NCBI RefSeq assembly: GCF_000143415.4
Contig: NW_003314313.1
Coordinates: 1,184,877 to 1,248,876 of the forward strand
Origin: Selaginella moellendorffii
Lineage: Eukaryota; Streptophyta; Lycopodiopsida; Selaginellales; Selaginellaceae
Direction: 5' to 3'
DNA length: 64,000 nucleotides
The number at the start of each line of letters is the position of its first letter. The stretch's first letter is position 1. Positions 45,574 through 57,100 of this stretch are shown one piece after another. The position numbers were made by a program, and so were the translations under genes. The notes under the pieces are model-generated. The model saw only the letters and a program-made list of their open reading frames with translations. It did no database searches and was not told the DNA's origin.

Positions 45574-48500
45574 TTAATTAAATTTTGCATAAGTACATAA
45601 AGTTCTGCCTTGCAGAAATTCCTCCACTAGATCTCGTGCGTTCGCTAGGTTCTCCTCCGGTTCCCATGTTGCTTCGCAGTGTGGAAATCCTTTCCACTTC
45701 ACATGGAACTCTCTCACCTCGCGTCCTTGTCGCTTGCTCTTGCGCGCATTGAGGATGGCCTCGACTTCGTATTCCTCTTCCCCTTGGATAACCTCAGGTA
45801 AAGGTCTCACTTGGTCCTTGCGAAGCGGATCCTCAAAGTACGGCTTGAGTAAGTTCACGTGGAACACTGGGTGCATCTTCCCCATCTCTCGAGGAAGTCG
45901 GAGTCGGTAAGCCACTTTACCGATTCGTGCCTCAATTTCATAAGGCCCCGCGAACCTGCTTAAGGAACTCAAGATCAATTCATTTACAGGAATACATGCG
46001 TCTTTACCTTTGGGTCAACTTTCGGCTGATCCAGCTTGGTAGTCTGAGGTTCTTGGTGTTCAGCCACACCTTCTCCCCAGCTTGGAACTCCACATCCCGA
46101 CGCTTTTGGTTCGCGTACTTAGTTTGCCTTTGTTGAGCCCGTTCCAAGGAATCCCTCACTAGATTCCAAATGTTGAGTCTTTCCGCCGTGAATGCCTCCA
46201 CTGCGGGTAACTCTCCATGATACTCGGCCACGCCGAGTTCCACGGGACCTTCAATAGCTCGCCCATTGATGACTTCCCATGGACTCACCCCGATGCTTGA
46301 GTGTGGTGAGTTGTTATAACACATTTCCGCAAGTCCCAAATGACTTACCCAGTCGGTCTGGTCTCCCGAGACATAGCATCGCAAATAATCCTCCAGCTGC
46401 CTATTCACCCTTTCCGTTTGTCCGTCTGTCAAGAAGTGTTAGTGCCATCAATCTGTAAGCGACTAAATTTTCCATTCTACTTTAGTCACTTAACCACACC
46501 TCCGACCACTTGGAGGAGTCTCGTTCACAACCTCCATCAGTCCAATTCAGGACTTGGGACTTGCTAGCCCCAAGAATGGCATCCATGCCACTCAACACTT
46601 GCACCTGGTCCAAGTGCTCCTCGTGTCTGGTCCCAAGACCGACACCCAAAGGTACCAATGACATCTCGGCCCGTTACGCTAAGGCCATGCCCATTTACCC
46701 TTGCTGCACTAGTGGTCCATTACCACTTGCATCACAAACCCGTCTCTCCAAGACTGGGCCATCTATCCACGAGTGGTCATCCTAAATCCACTCCTTAGCA
46801 TCCTTAGGATGCCCACAAACCTGGGGAATTGCCTTCCCCAAAGTCCCTTTGTCAGTTCCTACCAAGTCCCTTTCTGCCCCTGGCTGTGTTCGCCAACACT
46901 ACCACTGGATCAAGGCCCACAGGCCCGACCCCTAAGTCCCATGGTCCTCTGGGACTTCCTCACCACACGACTGTGTCCTTGGTCACTACCCCAGAGGACT
47001 GCTCCTCTTCCTTTCCACAGTCTAGGCCTTTGGGACAACATTTCGGAACACCGTGGCCTTACGCGAGCCACCTGGGTACTCTCCCTGCCTTTCGCCTTTA
47101 GGTGCTCTAGCCATGGGCTTAGAGCGAGGTTCCGTTGAGCCACGCCTGGTATCCAAGTAAGTAGTGCCACCCACACTTGGACTGGGAGCATCGGCCAGTC
47201 GATCTCCCGGGGGAACTAGAGCCGGCTCTTGAACACTTCACCAAGCTACCCCGCTTGTCAGTCCGTATTCACTCTAGTCTTGGACTTCCCAGTGGTCAGT
47301 TCATCACCCAACACTGGGTCTGGCCTTCCTGGGCCAAACTGGCCTTTCCTGGCCAAACTGGCTCCACTGCAGTCCTCCCCCTACTATACTTTTGGGGCTC
47401 ACCAAACCCCCCAGGGTCTGGGAGACGAACGCTTTTTGCTTTCACCCTCTCAGGCTCCAGACTCGGACTCGGACTCGGACTCAGACTCGGACTCGGACTC
47501 GGACTCGGATTCGGACTCGGACTCAGGCTTGGGCTCGGTCTCGGCCTCGGCCTCGGTCTCGGTCTCGGTCCCGATCTCGGTCTCGGTCTCGGTCTCGGTC
47601 CCGGTCTCAGTCCCGGTCTCGGTCTCGACTTCGGACTCCATCTCGGACTCCATCTCGGACTCCATCTCGGGTCCATCTCGGGTCCATCTCGGACTCCATC
47701 TCGGACTCCATCTCGGGTCCATCTCGGACTCCATCTCGGACTCCATTTCGGGTCCATCTTGGGTCCACCTCGGACTCCATCTCGGACTCCATCTCGGACT
47801 CCATCTCGGGTCCATCTCGGACTCCACTTCGGACTCCAACTCGGGTCCATCTCGGGTCCACCTCGGACTCCATCTCGGACTCCATCTCGGACTCCAACTC
47901 GGGTCCATCTCGGGTCCACCTCGGACTCCACTTCGGACTCCAACTCGGGTCCATCTCGGACTCCACTTCGGACTCCAACTCGAGTCCATCTTGGACTCCA
48001 CTTCGGACTCCAACTCGAGTCCATCTCGGACTCCACTACAGACTCCAACTCGAGTCCATTTCGGACTCCACTTCGGACTCCAACTCGAGTCCATCTCGGA
48101 CACTCCCACGTGTCATGTGTTGGTCCTTTTGGGTCCCTTTTTGGAGCCTCGCCTTTTGCTCGCTTCGTGCTCGTTCCTCGGGCATTTCGTTGGGAGTTCC
48201 ACTCCCGCTCTTGACTTTTCAAGTCGGAGCTTTTGGTCCAAACGCGTTACGCTCGTTTGGCTCTCGCTTCGGCCACTACCATGTGGCGCCCTTCCGGCTC
48301 CACTTTGGGGCCTAGGGATTTTGTGTCTCACACAATCTTGACTTAATACCCATTACCTGTCTGTGGGTGATAGGCTGTGCTGAATTTCAATTTGGTGCGA
48401 TACTGTTCTAGGAGTGTCCTCCAGAACCTACTAGTGAAGATCTTATCTCGATCTGAGATAATCTCTTCCGGCCTTCCCCGCACTCGAACCACTTGTTCAA

Positions 48501-51500
48501 AGAACAGCTTCGCCACACCTTCCGCATCCACGTCCGTTGTGGTGGGTATGAAATGTGCCATCTTTGAAAATCGGTCCACCACCACGAATATCGCATCGAA
48601 CCCCTCGCTTGGGGGTAGTCCCGTGATGAAGTCCATCGTAAGACATTTCCACGGGCGATCTGGAATTGGGATGCTTTGCAACAAGCCCCCACTAGCCTTA
48701 GTCACGGCTTTGACCTGCTGACATGTTGGACATGTCTTTACATAGTCTTGGACGTCCTTAGCCATATCTGGCCAATGGTACTTCCTTTTGAGTAAGCCCA
48801 TCGTCTTGGGCACTCCGCCGTGTCCCGCAAGAGGTCCGTCATGACACTCTTCTAAGGCCACCTTCCTTAGTTCCCCTTCTGGAACATACACCCTCGTTTG
48901 CTTGTAATAAATGAGTCCGTTGCGTTCCGCATAGCCCGTTTTCTCTTCCGTTGGCAGCTCACCTCTCTGGTGAGCTTCCCGCGCCTCTAGATTCCTCAGC
49001 AACACTTCTTGTGCTAGACCATCGTTCTCATATGCTGTCCGCACATCGTCCCAGAAGGTTGCTGTTGCGCTGGATATTGCCAACTTCAAGCTCGCTTTTC
49101 GACTTAGCGCATCCGCCACGATGTTGCTCTTCCCAGGCTTGTACAGAATTTCGCAATCAAACTCGGCCAAGGCATTGGCCCACCGACCTTGTTTCCCTCT
49201 TAGGTCGGGCTGTGACAAGAAGTGTTTCGTTGCCACATTGTCCGTGTAAACCTTGAAGTGTCTCCCAAGGTAGTGTCGCCACTCCTTGAGTGCCTTGACC
49301 ACCGCAAACAATTCCTTCTCATGGGCAGGCCACTTCCGTTGAGCCTTGTCCAGCTTCTTCGAGAAGAACGCTACCGGATGGTTGTCTTGCTTCAGAACTG
49401 CGCCCAACGCAAAGTCCGAAGCATCCGTTTCTACCTCAAAGTCCTTACCAAAGTCTGGCAATGCCAATACGGGAGCCTTCCTCAACTTCCCTTTGAGGTG
49501 GACGAATGCCGCCTCGCATTCTGCTGTCCATACCATCTTCCCTTTTCCTGTTTGGTCCGTTAAGGGCAAGGCTACTCTCGAATAGTGTCTGATAAACTTT
49601 CGATAGTAGTTGCATAGCCCCAGGAACGCCCTCAACTCATGTATATTCGATGGTCGCTCCCATTCCTGGATCGCTTGGACCTTCTCCGGGTCCACCTTGA
49701 GCCCGTCCTGGCCCACCACATGCCCGAGAAACTTTACCTCTTGTTGAGCAAAGTCACATTTGCTCTCTTTAGCATACAGCTTGTGTTCCCTTAGTTTCTC
49801 AAACACCTTCGCCAAGTGTTCGGCATGCTCTTCTAGCGTCTCGCTATAGATCAGGATGTCGTCGATATAGACGACCACGAAGTGATCCAGATAGGGTACA
49901 AAGACGTGGTTCATTAGCGCCGAAAACGTTGCCGGCGCATTACATAGCCCGAAGGGCATCACCAGAAACTCAAAGCTCCCATACCTCGTTCGACAGGTTG
50001 TCTTCTCGACATCTTCCTCGGCTACCCTGATCTGGTAGTATCCTGACCTTAGGTCAATCCTCGAGAAGTATTTTGCCTTTCCCAACCTATCGAACAGGTC
50101 CTCAATTCTTGGCAAAGGGTACTTGTTCTTCTTTGTATACTTGTTGAGCAAGCGGTAGTCTATGCACATGCGCATAGATCCATCTTTCTTTTTCACAAAT
50201 AACACCGGCGCCCCATACGGCGACTTGCTCAACCTAACATACCCTTTGTCCACCAACTCCTCTAGTTGGCACTTGAGCTCCTTGAGTTCTTTTTCGTTCA
50301 AACGATAAGGGGGACGAACCACTGCCTCAGCACCCTCGACCAGCTCAATCTTATGTTCTATCGGTCGTGCTGGGGGCAGCCCCGCCGGTAGCTCCTCCGG
50401 CATGGTATCCTGGAATTGGTCCAACACCCGCTGGATCACTAAAGGCACTTCTTCCGTTCTTGTCTTTTTGTCACTCTTCACCGAGAGTAAGCACAAAAAG
50501 GCTGCCTTAGTTCCTTTAGTGAGTTGTCCTCTCGTGGACACCAGGTTTAAGCAGGATTCTTTGGCCTTGCTTTGCCCTACCTTTAGATCCTGGGCTTCCA
50601 CCCTAGATCTTCTTCCTTGGGCATTCGCCAGTACCACAAGGTTCCTACCTTGTCCATGTAGGGCTACCACAAACCGATTGAACCAATCCATTCCGAAGAT
50701 CACGTCAAATCCCGCCATGTCCAACACGGTGAAATCCATGTCTACCTTCCATGTCCCTACTTCGACTTTCGCTTGTCGAAGTACCTCATCGGTGCTTTGG
50801 CTACCTTGAACAAACTCTATAGTCCTTGGTTCGCCTAGCCGCTGCACCGTTAGTCCGGCTTGCCGGACTATGTCTGCAGCCACAAAATTATCCGAAGCAC
50901 CCGTGTCAATAAGGATCTTAACAAAGCTACCTCCGAGCTTCCCTCGGAGGGCTAGTAGATGTCGCGAACGACTCTCTACCAAAGTTGCTCGTGTAATGAG
51001 TAACTTTGAGTCAGGGACTGGATCACATACCTCATTTTGGACTTCGCCCGACTTGATGGCCATATTGGCTCTGGCCTTCTTCGGGTAGGGACATTCCCTC
51101 GAAAAGTGTCCCGCTTCACCGCAGTTATAGCATACGTTGTTTCCCACGCTGCTATATGACTTGACCTTCTTATCCGTGGGTTTGTCTCTTTTCGCTTGAC
51201 TCCCCCACGTACTTGCTCGCTGGCCACCGGATTTGCCTTTCCGAAATCCCGAGGACTCATTCTTAGAGAAACTCTTCTTGAATTTCCCCCTGCTATATGT
51301 TCCCCTCGGTTTGGCCCCTTTGTGAAACGTGGATCCCGACCCCGTCGTGTTCCCCTTTCGCAGGTTATCGTTGAAATGCACCTTGATGGCCGCATCCAAC
51401 GCTTCCTTGTAGTTGGTCGGGTTCCAGCGCATCACCTCACCGCGAGCCCAGGTTTGCAAACCTGATATAAAGGCATGGAACGCATCCATATCCCCCATGT

Positions 51501-52230
51501 CCGTGACAAGTATCCTCTTTGCCATGAACCCATTCACATATTCCTGGATGGTTCCAGTCTGCTTCAGCCTACTGAGCTCATCTCTCAGATGCAGAGTGGC
51601 ATTCGGAGGAACGTATGTCGCGCGGATCCTCGCCTTCATCATGTCCCAGGTGGCCACCGGTCCTTCGTTGGCCTCCGTTGTTCTCTACCAAGACTTGGCA
51701 TTATCGGCCAAGTATGGTTTTGCACATGGGACCTTCTCCGAGCTCGGTAACCGTAACGCTCGGAAGTAGTCCTCCATATCGTAAAACCAATCCTCCACAA
51801 CCTTATAGTCGTTCACTCCCTTGAACACCGGTGGGGGCTTTGGTTTGTACTTGGGAACTGCCTGAGGGACTGATTCCACTTCGGTCTGTTCGACCTTGTC
51901 TGGTTTTGCCTCAGTCCCTGCCGAAGGGTCCGCACCTTCTGCGCTGCCAGCATCCGCAGTCTTTCGCCTTTTCTTCCGTTTCTCGTCACGCTTTAGCTTG
52001 CGTACGAGAGTCTCCAGCAGGGCATTGGTCTGCGCCAATTGACCTTCTAGAACGTCCAATCGAGCCTTGGACGACCGAACCTCGCCACCGGACTCCTGTT
52101 TGGAAGTTTCCTCACTAGAGTCCTCCTCATGCAAGGATTCCTCATCCATAGCCTCTTGTTCGACCGGAGGCTCCAGCTCTGGCGGAGGTTCTGTCTCCGC
52201 CTGGGTTCGCTTACGCCCTGCCCTTGCCAT
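45574..52230 (-). CDS. gag-pol polyprotein with integrase chromodomain, three exons (A3)
   Basis: Exon 1 is 52230-48357, exon 2 46425-46008 and exon 3 45955-45574. The lengths 3874 + 418 + 382 total 4674 nt, exactly 1558 codons including the stop. Domains by spliced residue: gag from 1; CCHC knuckle [14 protein letters not shown] about 367-380; protease DTGAS about 442; RT active site YIDD about 788; RNase H TDASD about 936; integrase HHCC about 1130-1170; integrase triad D1200, D1260 and E1296, i.e. DD35E; chromodomain (HVKWKGF...ATWEPEENL) near the end. One TAG at 51685-51687 replaces a Trp codon (KSWWRT in A1). The start is the first Met after the primer site in frame with gag. Length fits chromoviruses. 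It makes the capsid, reverse transcribes and integrates the element. Confidence 0.93.
45956..46007 (-). other. Intron 2 of A3 gag-pol
   Basis: 52 nt, donor AAAG|GTAAAG, acceptor CTTAAGCAG|GTTCG. Splicing gives [17 protein letters not shown]; unspliced RNA would stop within a few codons. Confidence 0.85.
46426..48356 (-). other. Intron 1 of A3 gag-pol, split by a solo LTR
   Basis: The 47-nt intron (donor ACAG|GTAATG, branch-like CACTAAC, acceptor TTGACAG|ACGG) is present as 48338-48356 plus 46426-46453. A solo C LTR and one extra CAATC lie between. Unspliced, translation ends four codons after YHPQT, before the catalytic Glu. Confidence 0.88.
46454..48332 (-). mobile_element. Solo LTR of family C
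   Basis: 1879 bp, TGTAAGCG to TCTCACA on the plus strand, flanked by CAATC (46449-46453 and 48333-48337). It contains the minisatellite (47450-48100) and the TATA block (about 47385). The interior and second LTR are absent, as after LTR-LTR recombination. Confidence 0.95.
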
Positions 52231-52274
52231 CTCCCAGCAATCCGCCTCTATCCTTCGCTAGAACTGAGGAGAAG

Positions 52275-52286
52275 GCTCCGATACCA
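52275..52286 (-). other. Primer-binding site of A3
   Basis: Reverse complement of GCTCCGATACCA, i.e. TGGTATCGGAGC, four bases from the adjoining LTR end at 52290. Confidence 0.85.
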
Positions 52287-52289
52287 AAT

Positions 52290-52483
52290 TGTAAGCTCCT
52301 GAGTTTGGACTTCCCGGGAGGTCACCTAGCCCAGTACTATTCAAACCCAAGGACGCTTAACCCCAAATATCCCAAGACCCTTAACCGATTGGAAAAGGGG
52401 GTGCACTCTTGTTCATGGGCCCTTTCCCTCTATATTTGAACCCTTATGGATCGTTCTCAAGTCGTTCCCTTTGGTTGCTTACA
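52290..52483 (-). repeat. TRIM LTR standing in for the A3 5' LTR
   Basis: 194 bp, TGTAAGCTCCTG to GGTTGCTTACA, almost identical to 43740-43933. It begins exactly where the A LTR should end, beside the A3 primer site. No clear site duplication flanks it, which suggests recombination at the shared TGTAAGC end. Confidence 0.8.
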
Positions 52484-52669
52484 CAAGATCGGGTCTGAGA
52501 TCGAGTCTGAGATCGAGTCCGAGACCGAGTCCGAAGTTGGGTCCAAGATCAAGTCCGAGATTGAGTCTGAGACCGAGTTCGAGTACGAATACGGGTTAGG
52601 GGGGGGGGGGGGGTGGGGGCTGCAGGGGGTTCCAAAAGTATAGTAGGGAGATAGTGAGGTCCAGGAACC
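52484..52669 (+). repeat. Family A LTR fragment
   Basis: Minisatellite end, poly-G run (52600-52614) and core promoter (TTCCAAAAGTATAGTAGGG at about 52630), ending at a new LTR start. No coding. Confidence 0.75.
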
Positions 52670-54040
52670 TGTAAGGAACCAACTCCCCGAGATGCCGTAG
52701 GCTAAAGGATCCCCAAAAGCATGACCGAAATGACAAAGAGTTCATTGGATGGGACCGAGTCGAAGATCGAGTCCAAGACCAACTTTGAGACCAAGTTCGA
52801 GATAGAGTCCAGGATTGAGTCCAAGGCCAAATCAGAGACCGAGTTCGAGACCGAGCTCCGAGATAGAGTCCGAGATCCAAATCGGGTCCGAGACCGAGTC
52901 TGAGGTCGACTCCGAAGTCGAGTCCGAGATCGGGTCCGAGATCGAGCCCGAGATCGAGTCCGAGACCGAGTCCGAAGTCAGGTCCAAGATCGAGTCTGAG
53001 ATCGAATCTGAGACTAAGTCCAAATACTAATACGTGTCAAGGGGTGAAAGCCCAAAGCGTGCGTCTCCCGGGGGGGGGGGGGGGGGGGGGCTGCAGGGGG
53101 TTCCAAATGTATAGTAGGGATAGTGAGGTCTAGGAACCAGTCTTGAAGGAACTCTCCAGTGGTGCTTCCAAACTAACTCGAGGTTGAGACTAGGGTCGAG
53201 GGGCCTTGGGTGGGAGTGAGCATGGGCTTGGGGGGGGCTGGAGGGGCCACCCAGGGAAGTGCTCAAGAGCACCTCCCACTCCCGAAAGGGAAACTAATTG
53301 GGGGGCTCCCGGCTCATGGGGAGGGGGGCCCCACTTGAGTACCTTGGGGCTCATTGGTCCCCCCCCTTCCCAGGGGCTTGGGCCTTCCCTTCGGGAAAAA
53401 AGTGGGGGGGGGGGGTAAAGGTTCCCATTCCGGGCCGTTAGGCCCCGGGGTTTCCCCCCGATTTCCCGACACAAGGGTTTTCCCTAAAAATTTGGGATTT
53501 NNNNNNNNNNNNNNNNNNNNNNNNNNNNNNNNNNNNNNNNNNNNNNNNNNNNNNNNNNNNNNNNNNNNNNNNNNNNNNNNNNNNNNNNNNNNNNNNNNNN
53601 CCCTTTGGGATGTGGGGGGGGGGGGTAGAGGTACCCATATCGGGCCGTTAGGCCACGGTGTTTCGCCCCGATGTCCCGACGCAAGTGTTGCACCTAAGAC
53701 TTGGGATTTAGAGGGTCCCATGATCAAGTCTTGATGTACTAAGGGGTGTTAGGAACCTGGAGGCTTGGTGTACTTGGCTCCTTGTGCCTGCGGGGAGTGT
53801 AGCCAAACCTTAAGTCCAGTCTAACCTGGGGACAGGGATTGGGAGGGATTTGGGAATTCGTGGATGGAAGGCTAACACTCTGTTACTCGTGTAGTGACTA
53901 GTTGAAACCAAGTAAGACCAAGTAGGAGCTGGTACAATAGGCAAGAACTTTGGTGAGGGAACTTAGCACAAGCCAAGGCAGTGTTAGTCGGATAGATGAG
54001 GTAAGCTGGCAAATTGGAAAGGAATAATTTGTGGCTTACA
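52670..54040 (+). repeat. 5' LTR of gypsy copy A4, with assembly gap
   Basis: Plus-strand family A LTR from TGTAAGGAACC (52670) to GTGGCTTACA (54040). Minisatellite 52740-53030, poly-G 53070-53090, TATA block 53108. It contains a 100-N gap. Confidence 0.85.
53501..53600. other. Assembly gap (100 N)
   Basis: Sequence left of the gap (53395-53500) is a lower-quality copy of 53610-53710, so both sides seem to represent the same LTR segment. Confidence 0.95.
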
Positions 54041-54148
54041 ATTTCGTATTGGAGCCTTTTCCTTAGTTCTAGCGAAGGATAGAGGCGGATTGCTGGGAGA
54101 TGGCAAAGGTAGGGGAGAAACGAACCAAGGTAGAGACGAAACCTCCTC
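54041..54148 (+). pseudogene. Primer site and first codons of gag, copy A4
   Basis: Degenerate primer site ATTTCGTATTGGAGCC, then the gag leader. The gag start ATGGCAAAGGTAGGG follows at 54099, cut after EPPP-type codons by transposon T1 at 54149. Confidence 0.8.
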
Positions 54149-57100
54149 CAAGCTCTATTTCGTTAAAGTGGGAATTGTCATTATCCCACTTGTAAAATAA
54201 AGTTTCCAAACCTTTATATATTATATAAATATAACAAAATTCAACTGCATTGAGGCACATGCCATTTTATTTTAAACAAGGAAATGTCTACTCAATCACT
54301 TCTCCTCCCCCTGCCACTGCTTCACCTCTCTCTTCTCCTTGTCATCGTCGTCCAATTTCTTTCCATCCTTTTAATATTGGCTCAGTTGCTCCGAGTCTAG
54401 GTGGAGCCCAAGTCCCCATTCAATCTTTACTTTCCCCTTATTAATAAAACAACTTCGTAGACTTCCAATAACATGCTGTAACACTTCTAGTATAATGCAA
54501 ATCCTCTCAGAGGATTGTCTTTTAATATTAATACAATGGCATGGAACCCCATGCCATAATAAGTTACATTTTTAAATAAATACATGCCATCTCAGATTGT
54601 TATTTTTTGCCTCCAACGCCTATACAATAATCTTGGAATTTCATCACTCTCCACACTATCAAGATTTAAACCTAATAGTAATGCCATCTCTTCTCTAATA
54701 CGTCCACGCTCATGTTCAGTGGTCGAAGAACCCATCTGGTTGAGCAGATTATGGAGATATGGATAGTGCTTGGCTAGACAATATACATGCCATAAATGAT
54801 GGCTGGTGTCTGTCCGATCAAATGGCTTCTGATATACCGTTCCATCTACCATTTGGTTGATTTCTGCAGCCACCTCCTGGACTGGCCGGTTCTCTATCAC
54901 CATCGCTCCAAGCCGTTTTGCAAGGTTCCCCAGAACATACGGTTTCTTCTCCCTAGTTTCCATACTGCAAGAGATGGGGTGCACGCGTGTTCGCTGCAGT
55001 TTTAATCAGTGGGTCATCGATGATGAGGATTTCATTTGAGCTAGCAGTCCGGTTCATCACTACAGCCTCTGGCTTGACGAAGATGGGCTTGCTACCCCTC
55101 ACATGGACCATAGTCAAGCAATCCTTTTGTGTTAGGAGAAAGTCAAATGGTAATATTACTCACCTCTGATCGTGCATCATCTGTAGCAACGTTAATGCAT
55201 TTTGGCGCATCATGGATGTCCAAACTCCCAATTGCAAATTGAACCCGGCCCTCTATTTTAAGTGTTGCATGGTCATTATTAGATCCTGCAGTTTCTCCTG
55301 TGTGATTAATGTGAATCTGTCTCTTTTGACCAACTTGCGACCGCAGGCTTTGGAGGGTGCAATGACATTCGAGGACGAGCCACGCTCATGGGAGAAAAGG
55401 ACACCGTTCAGATCAAAAACAATACAGTACCTTCGTCGTGACTCTGAAATGAAATGCATCAGCATAAAAAATGGTACAAGTCAATTTTACCATCTACAAT
55501 ATTAGCAAATGGTGCTCCCGATGGTCGTTGAGAGGGTTTTGGTCGAGGAAACGTGAAGGGCGGAAATACTCTCCTCTGCAATGTGGGGTCAATCGCATCC
55601 GATGGCGTGTGGGCACATGCCATTTCAGCTGTAGACTCTGGTACAACTGGCTCAACAGTGGCATGGGGTGGTTCTGATGGCGTGTGATCACAAGCCATTT
55701 CAGCTGGTGCCTCCGTTGGCAAAGTGGACATGACCGAACAGGCAGCAGGGGCAGTGTAGGGAGGTTCCAACGGCGCATAGTCAGACGATTGGGCACATGT
55801 TGAGTCCGTTGGAAATGAGGATACGACCGGCTCGGCGGCTGGGGCGGCCTCATGCGGGTCCAATGGCGCCTGGTCACCGTCAGTTGGATACGTGGACAAG
55901 ATTGACTCAGTGGTATGGGTAGCATCAAGTGGAGCATGGTCAGCTTGCTTGGCGTTGATATGGATAGTAGCCTCCACCAACTCTGATGACTCTTGCAGGC
56001 AAGTAGAGTCCACTGGAGGATCCATATGCATGTCCAAATATCTCCCTTCGATTGAGATGGTATCCTCCCGTGCTACTTAAAACAAACTCATTAGCACATT
56101 GAATCGACTATACTGTATTTACCATCAACTGCTATTGAGGAACTAGGACCGATATCACTTGGGCGCACTACTGATTCTAAAGGATTGGACATACGTTTTG
56201 ACCCTTGCTTGGCACTATCCTTCCTCGACACTAAAGGCTAGAGTTTGTATCTTAATTCAACTGAATAATCTCTACTTACCACTACCTCACCACGTAGAAG
56301 AGCATTAGCCACTGTCAGAAGGTTGTCGTCGTCTAGAGACCGCGAGAAACGCAAGGCATTGAGCTTCAAATCATTGGGCTTCCGGCCGTCCTCCACACCC
56401 ATTAAGTTTAGCAACTCCCCGTCATGGTACCTCCTTAGCACATCTACCCATTTGTCAAAAACAACTTTTGTCGCGAGTAGAATGTTATGGATGCTGAGTG
56501 TGTCATTGACCCCCAGTGTTTTCGAGAGAAGACTCGAGAATTCCTGCAATGGAAATGGCGTGAGGCCACATGCTATGCCACATGCAACGAGGCTTACCTG
56601 CCAGGCGCTAGTTGCTAGTGCACGTCCTTGTCCTAGTTTTTGTGGCTTCTTCAGTTGAACGCAGAGCTTCTGTGTTCGTGCCAATGTCTCGTGCAGACCC
56701 GATTTGTAGCATGTTTCTTGCTTGACATTCTGCGCGTGGGAGATGTATATGATAGATCGGAGGGGCAAGTTGCCTTTTATCAGGCGGACAACTCTTGTCT
56801 TGAAGGCTTTCTTCACCTCCTCACCCACCATAATATCCACAACTATCTCTTGCATCGCCAAGCTAGAATGCTGCCCGGAGACGGCATAGAACCGGATGTT
56901 CTGATCGTCCAACACCTTCCTATTGATCAAGTCTGGAAACCTCGTCTCACCCTTCATTGTTCGGTAGTAGGGGATCACGTCTGCGATGTCGGGTGTTACT
57001 ACGATGATTTTTGCTGCCTCTTCTTGCTCTTTCTGCTCTTTGCGGCTCTTCTTTTTGGTGGGTGTAGTGTTCGAACCCGAGGCAATGGCATCATTGAGTA

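Larger units (their letters stand above)
44173..52289 (-). mobile_element. Ty3/gypsy chromovirus copy A3, best preserved
   Basis: Minus-strand element with primer site at 52275-52286, a near-intact spliced gag-pol gene (52230 to 45574), a 3' region with T-arm-like hairpins and a remnant LTR (44173 to about 45236). A deletion removed the polypurine tract and the first part of the 3' LTR; the junction is at about 45236. The expected 5' LTR to the right has been replaced by a TRIM solo LTR. A C-family solo LTR lies in its intron 1. It is the only copy that could nearly supply proteins to the others. Confidence 0.92.

Noticed and set aside
53314-53734. Frames spanning the N gap
   Set aside because: They consist of LTR sequence and undefined bases.
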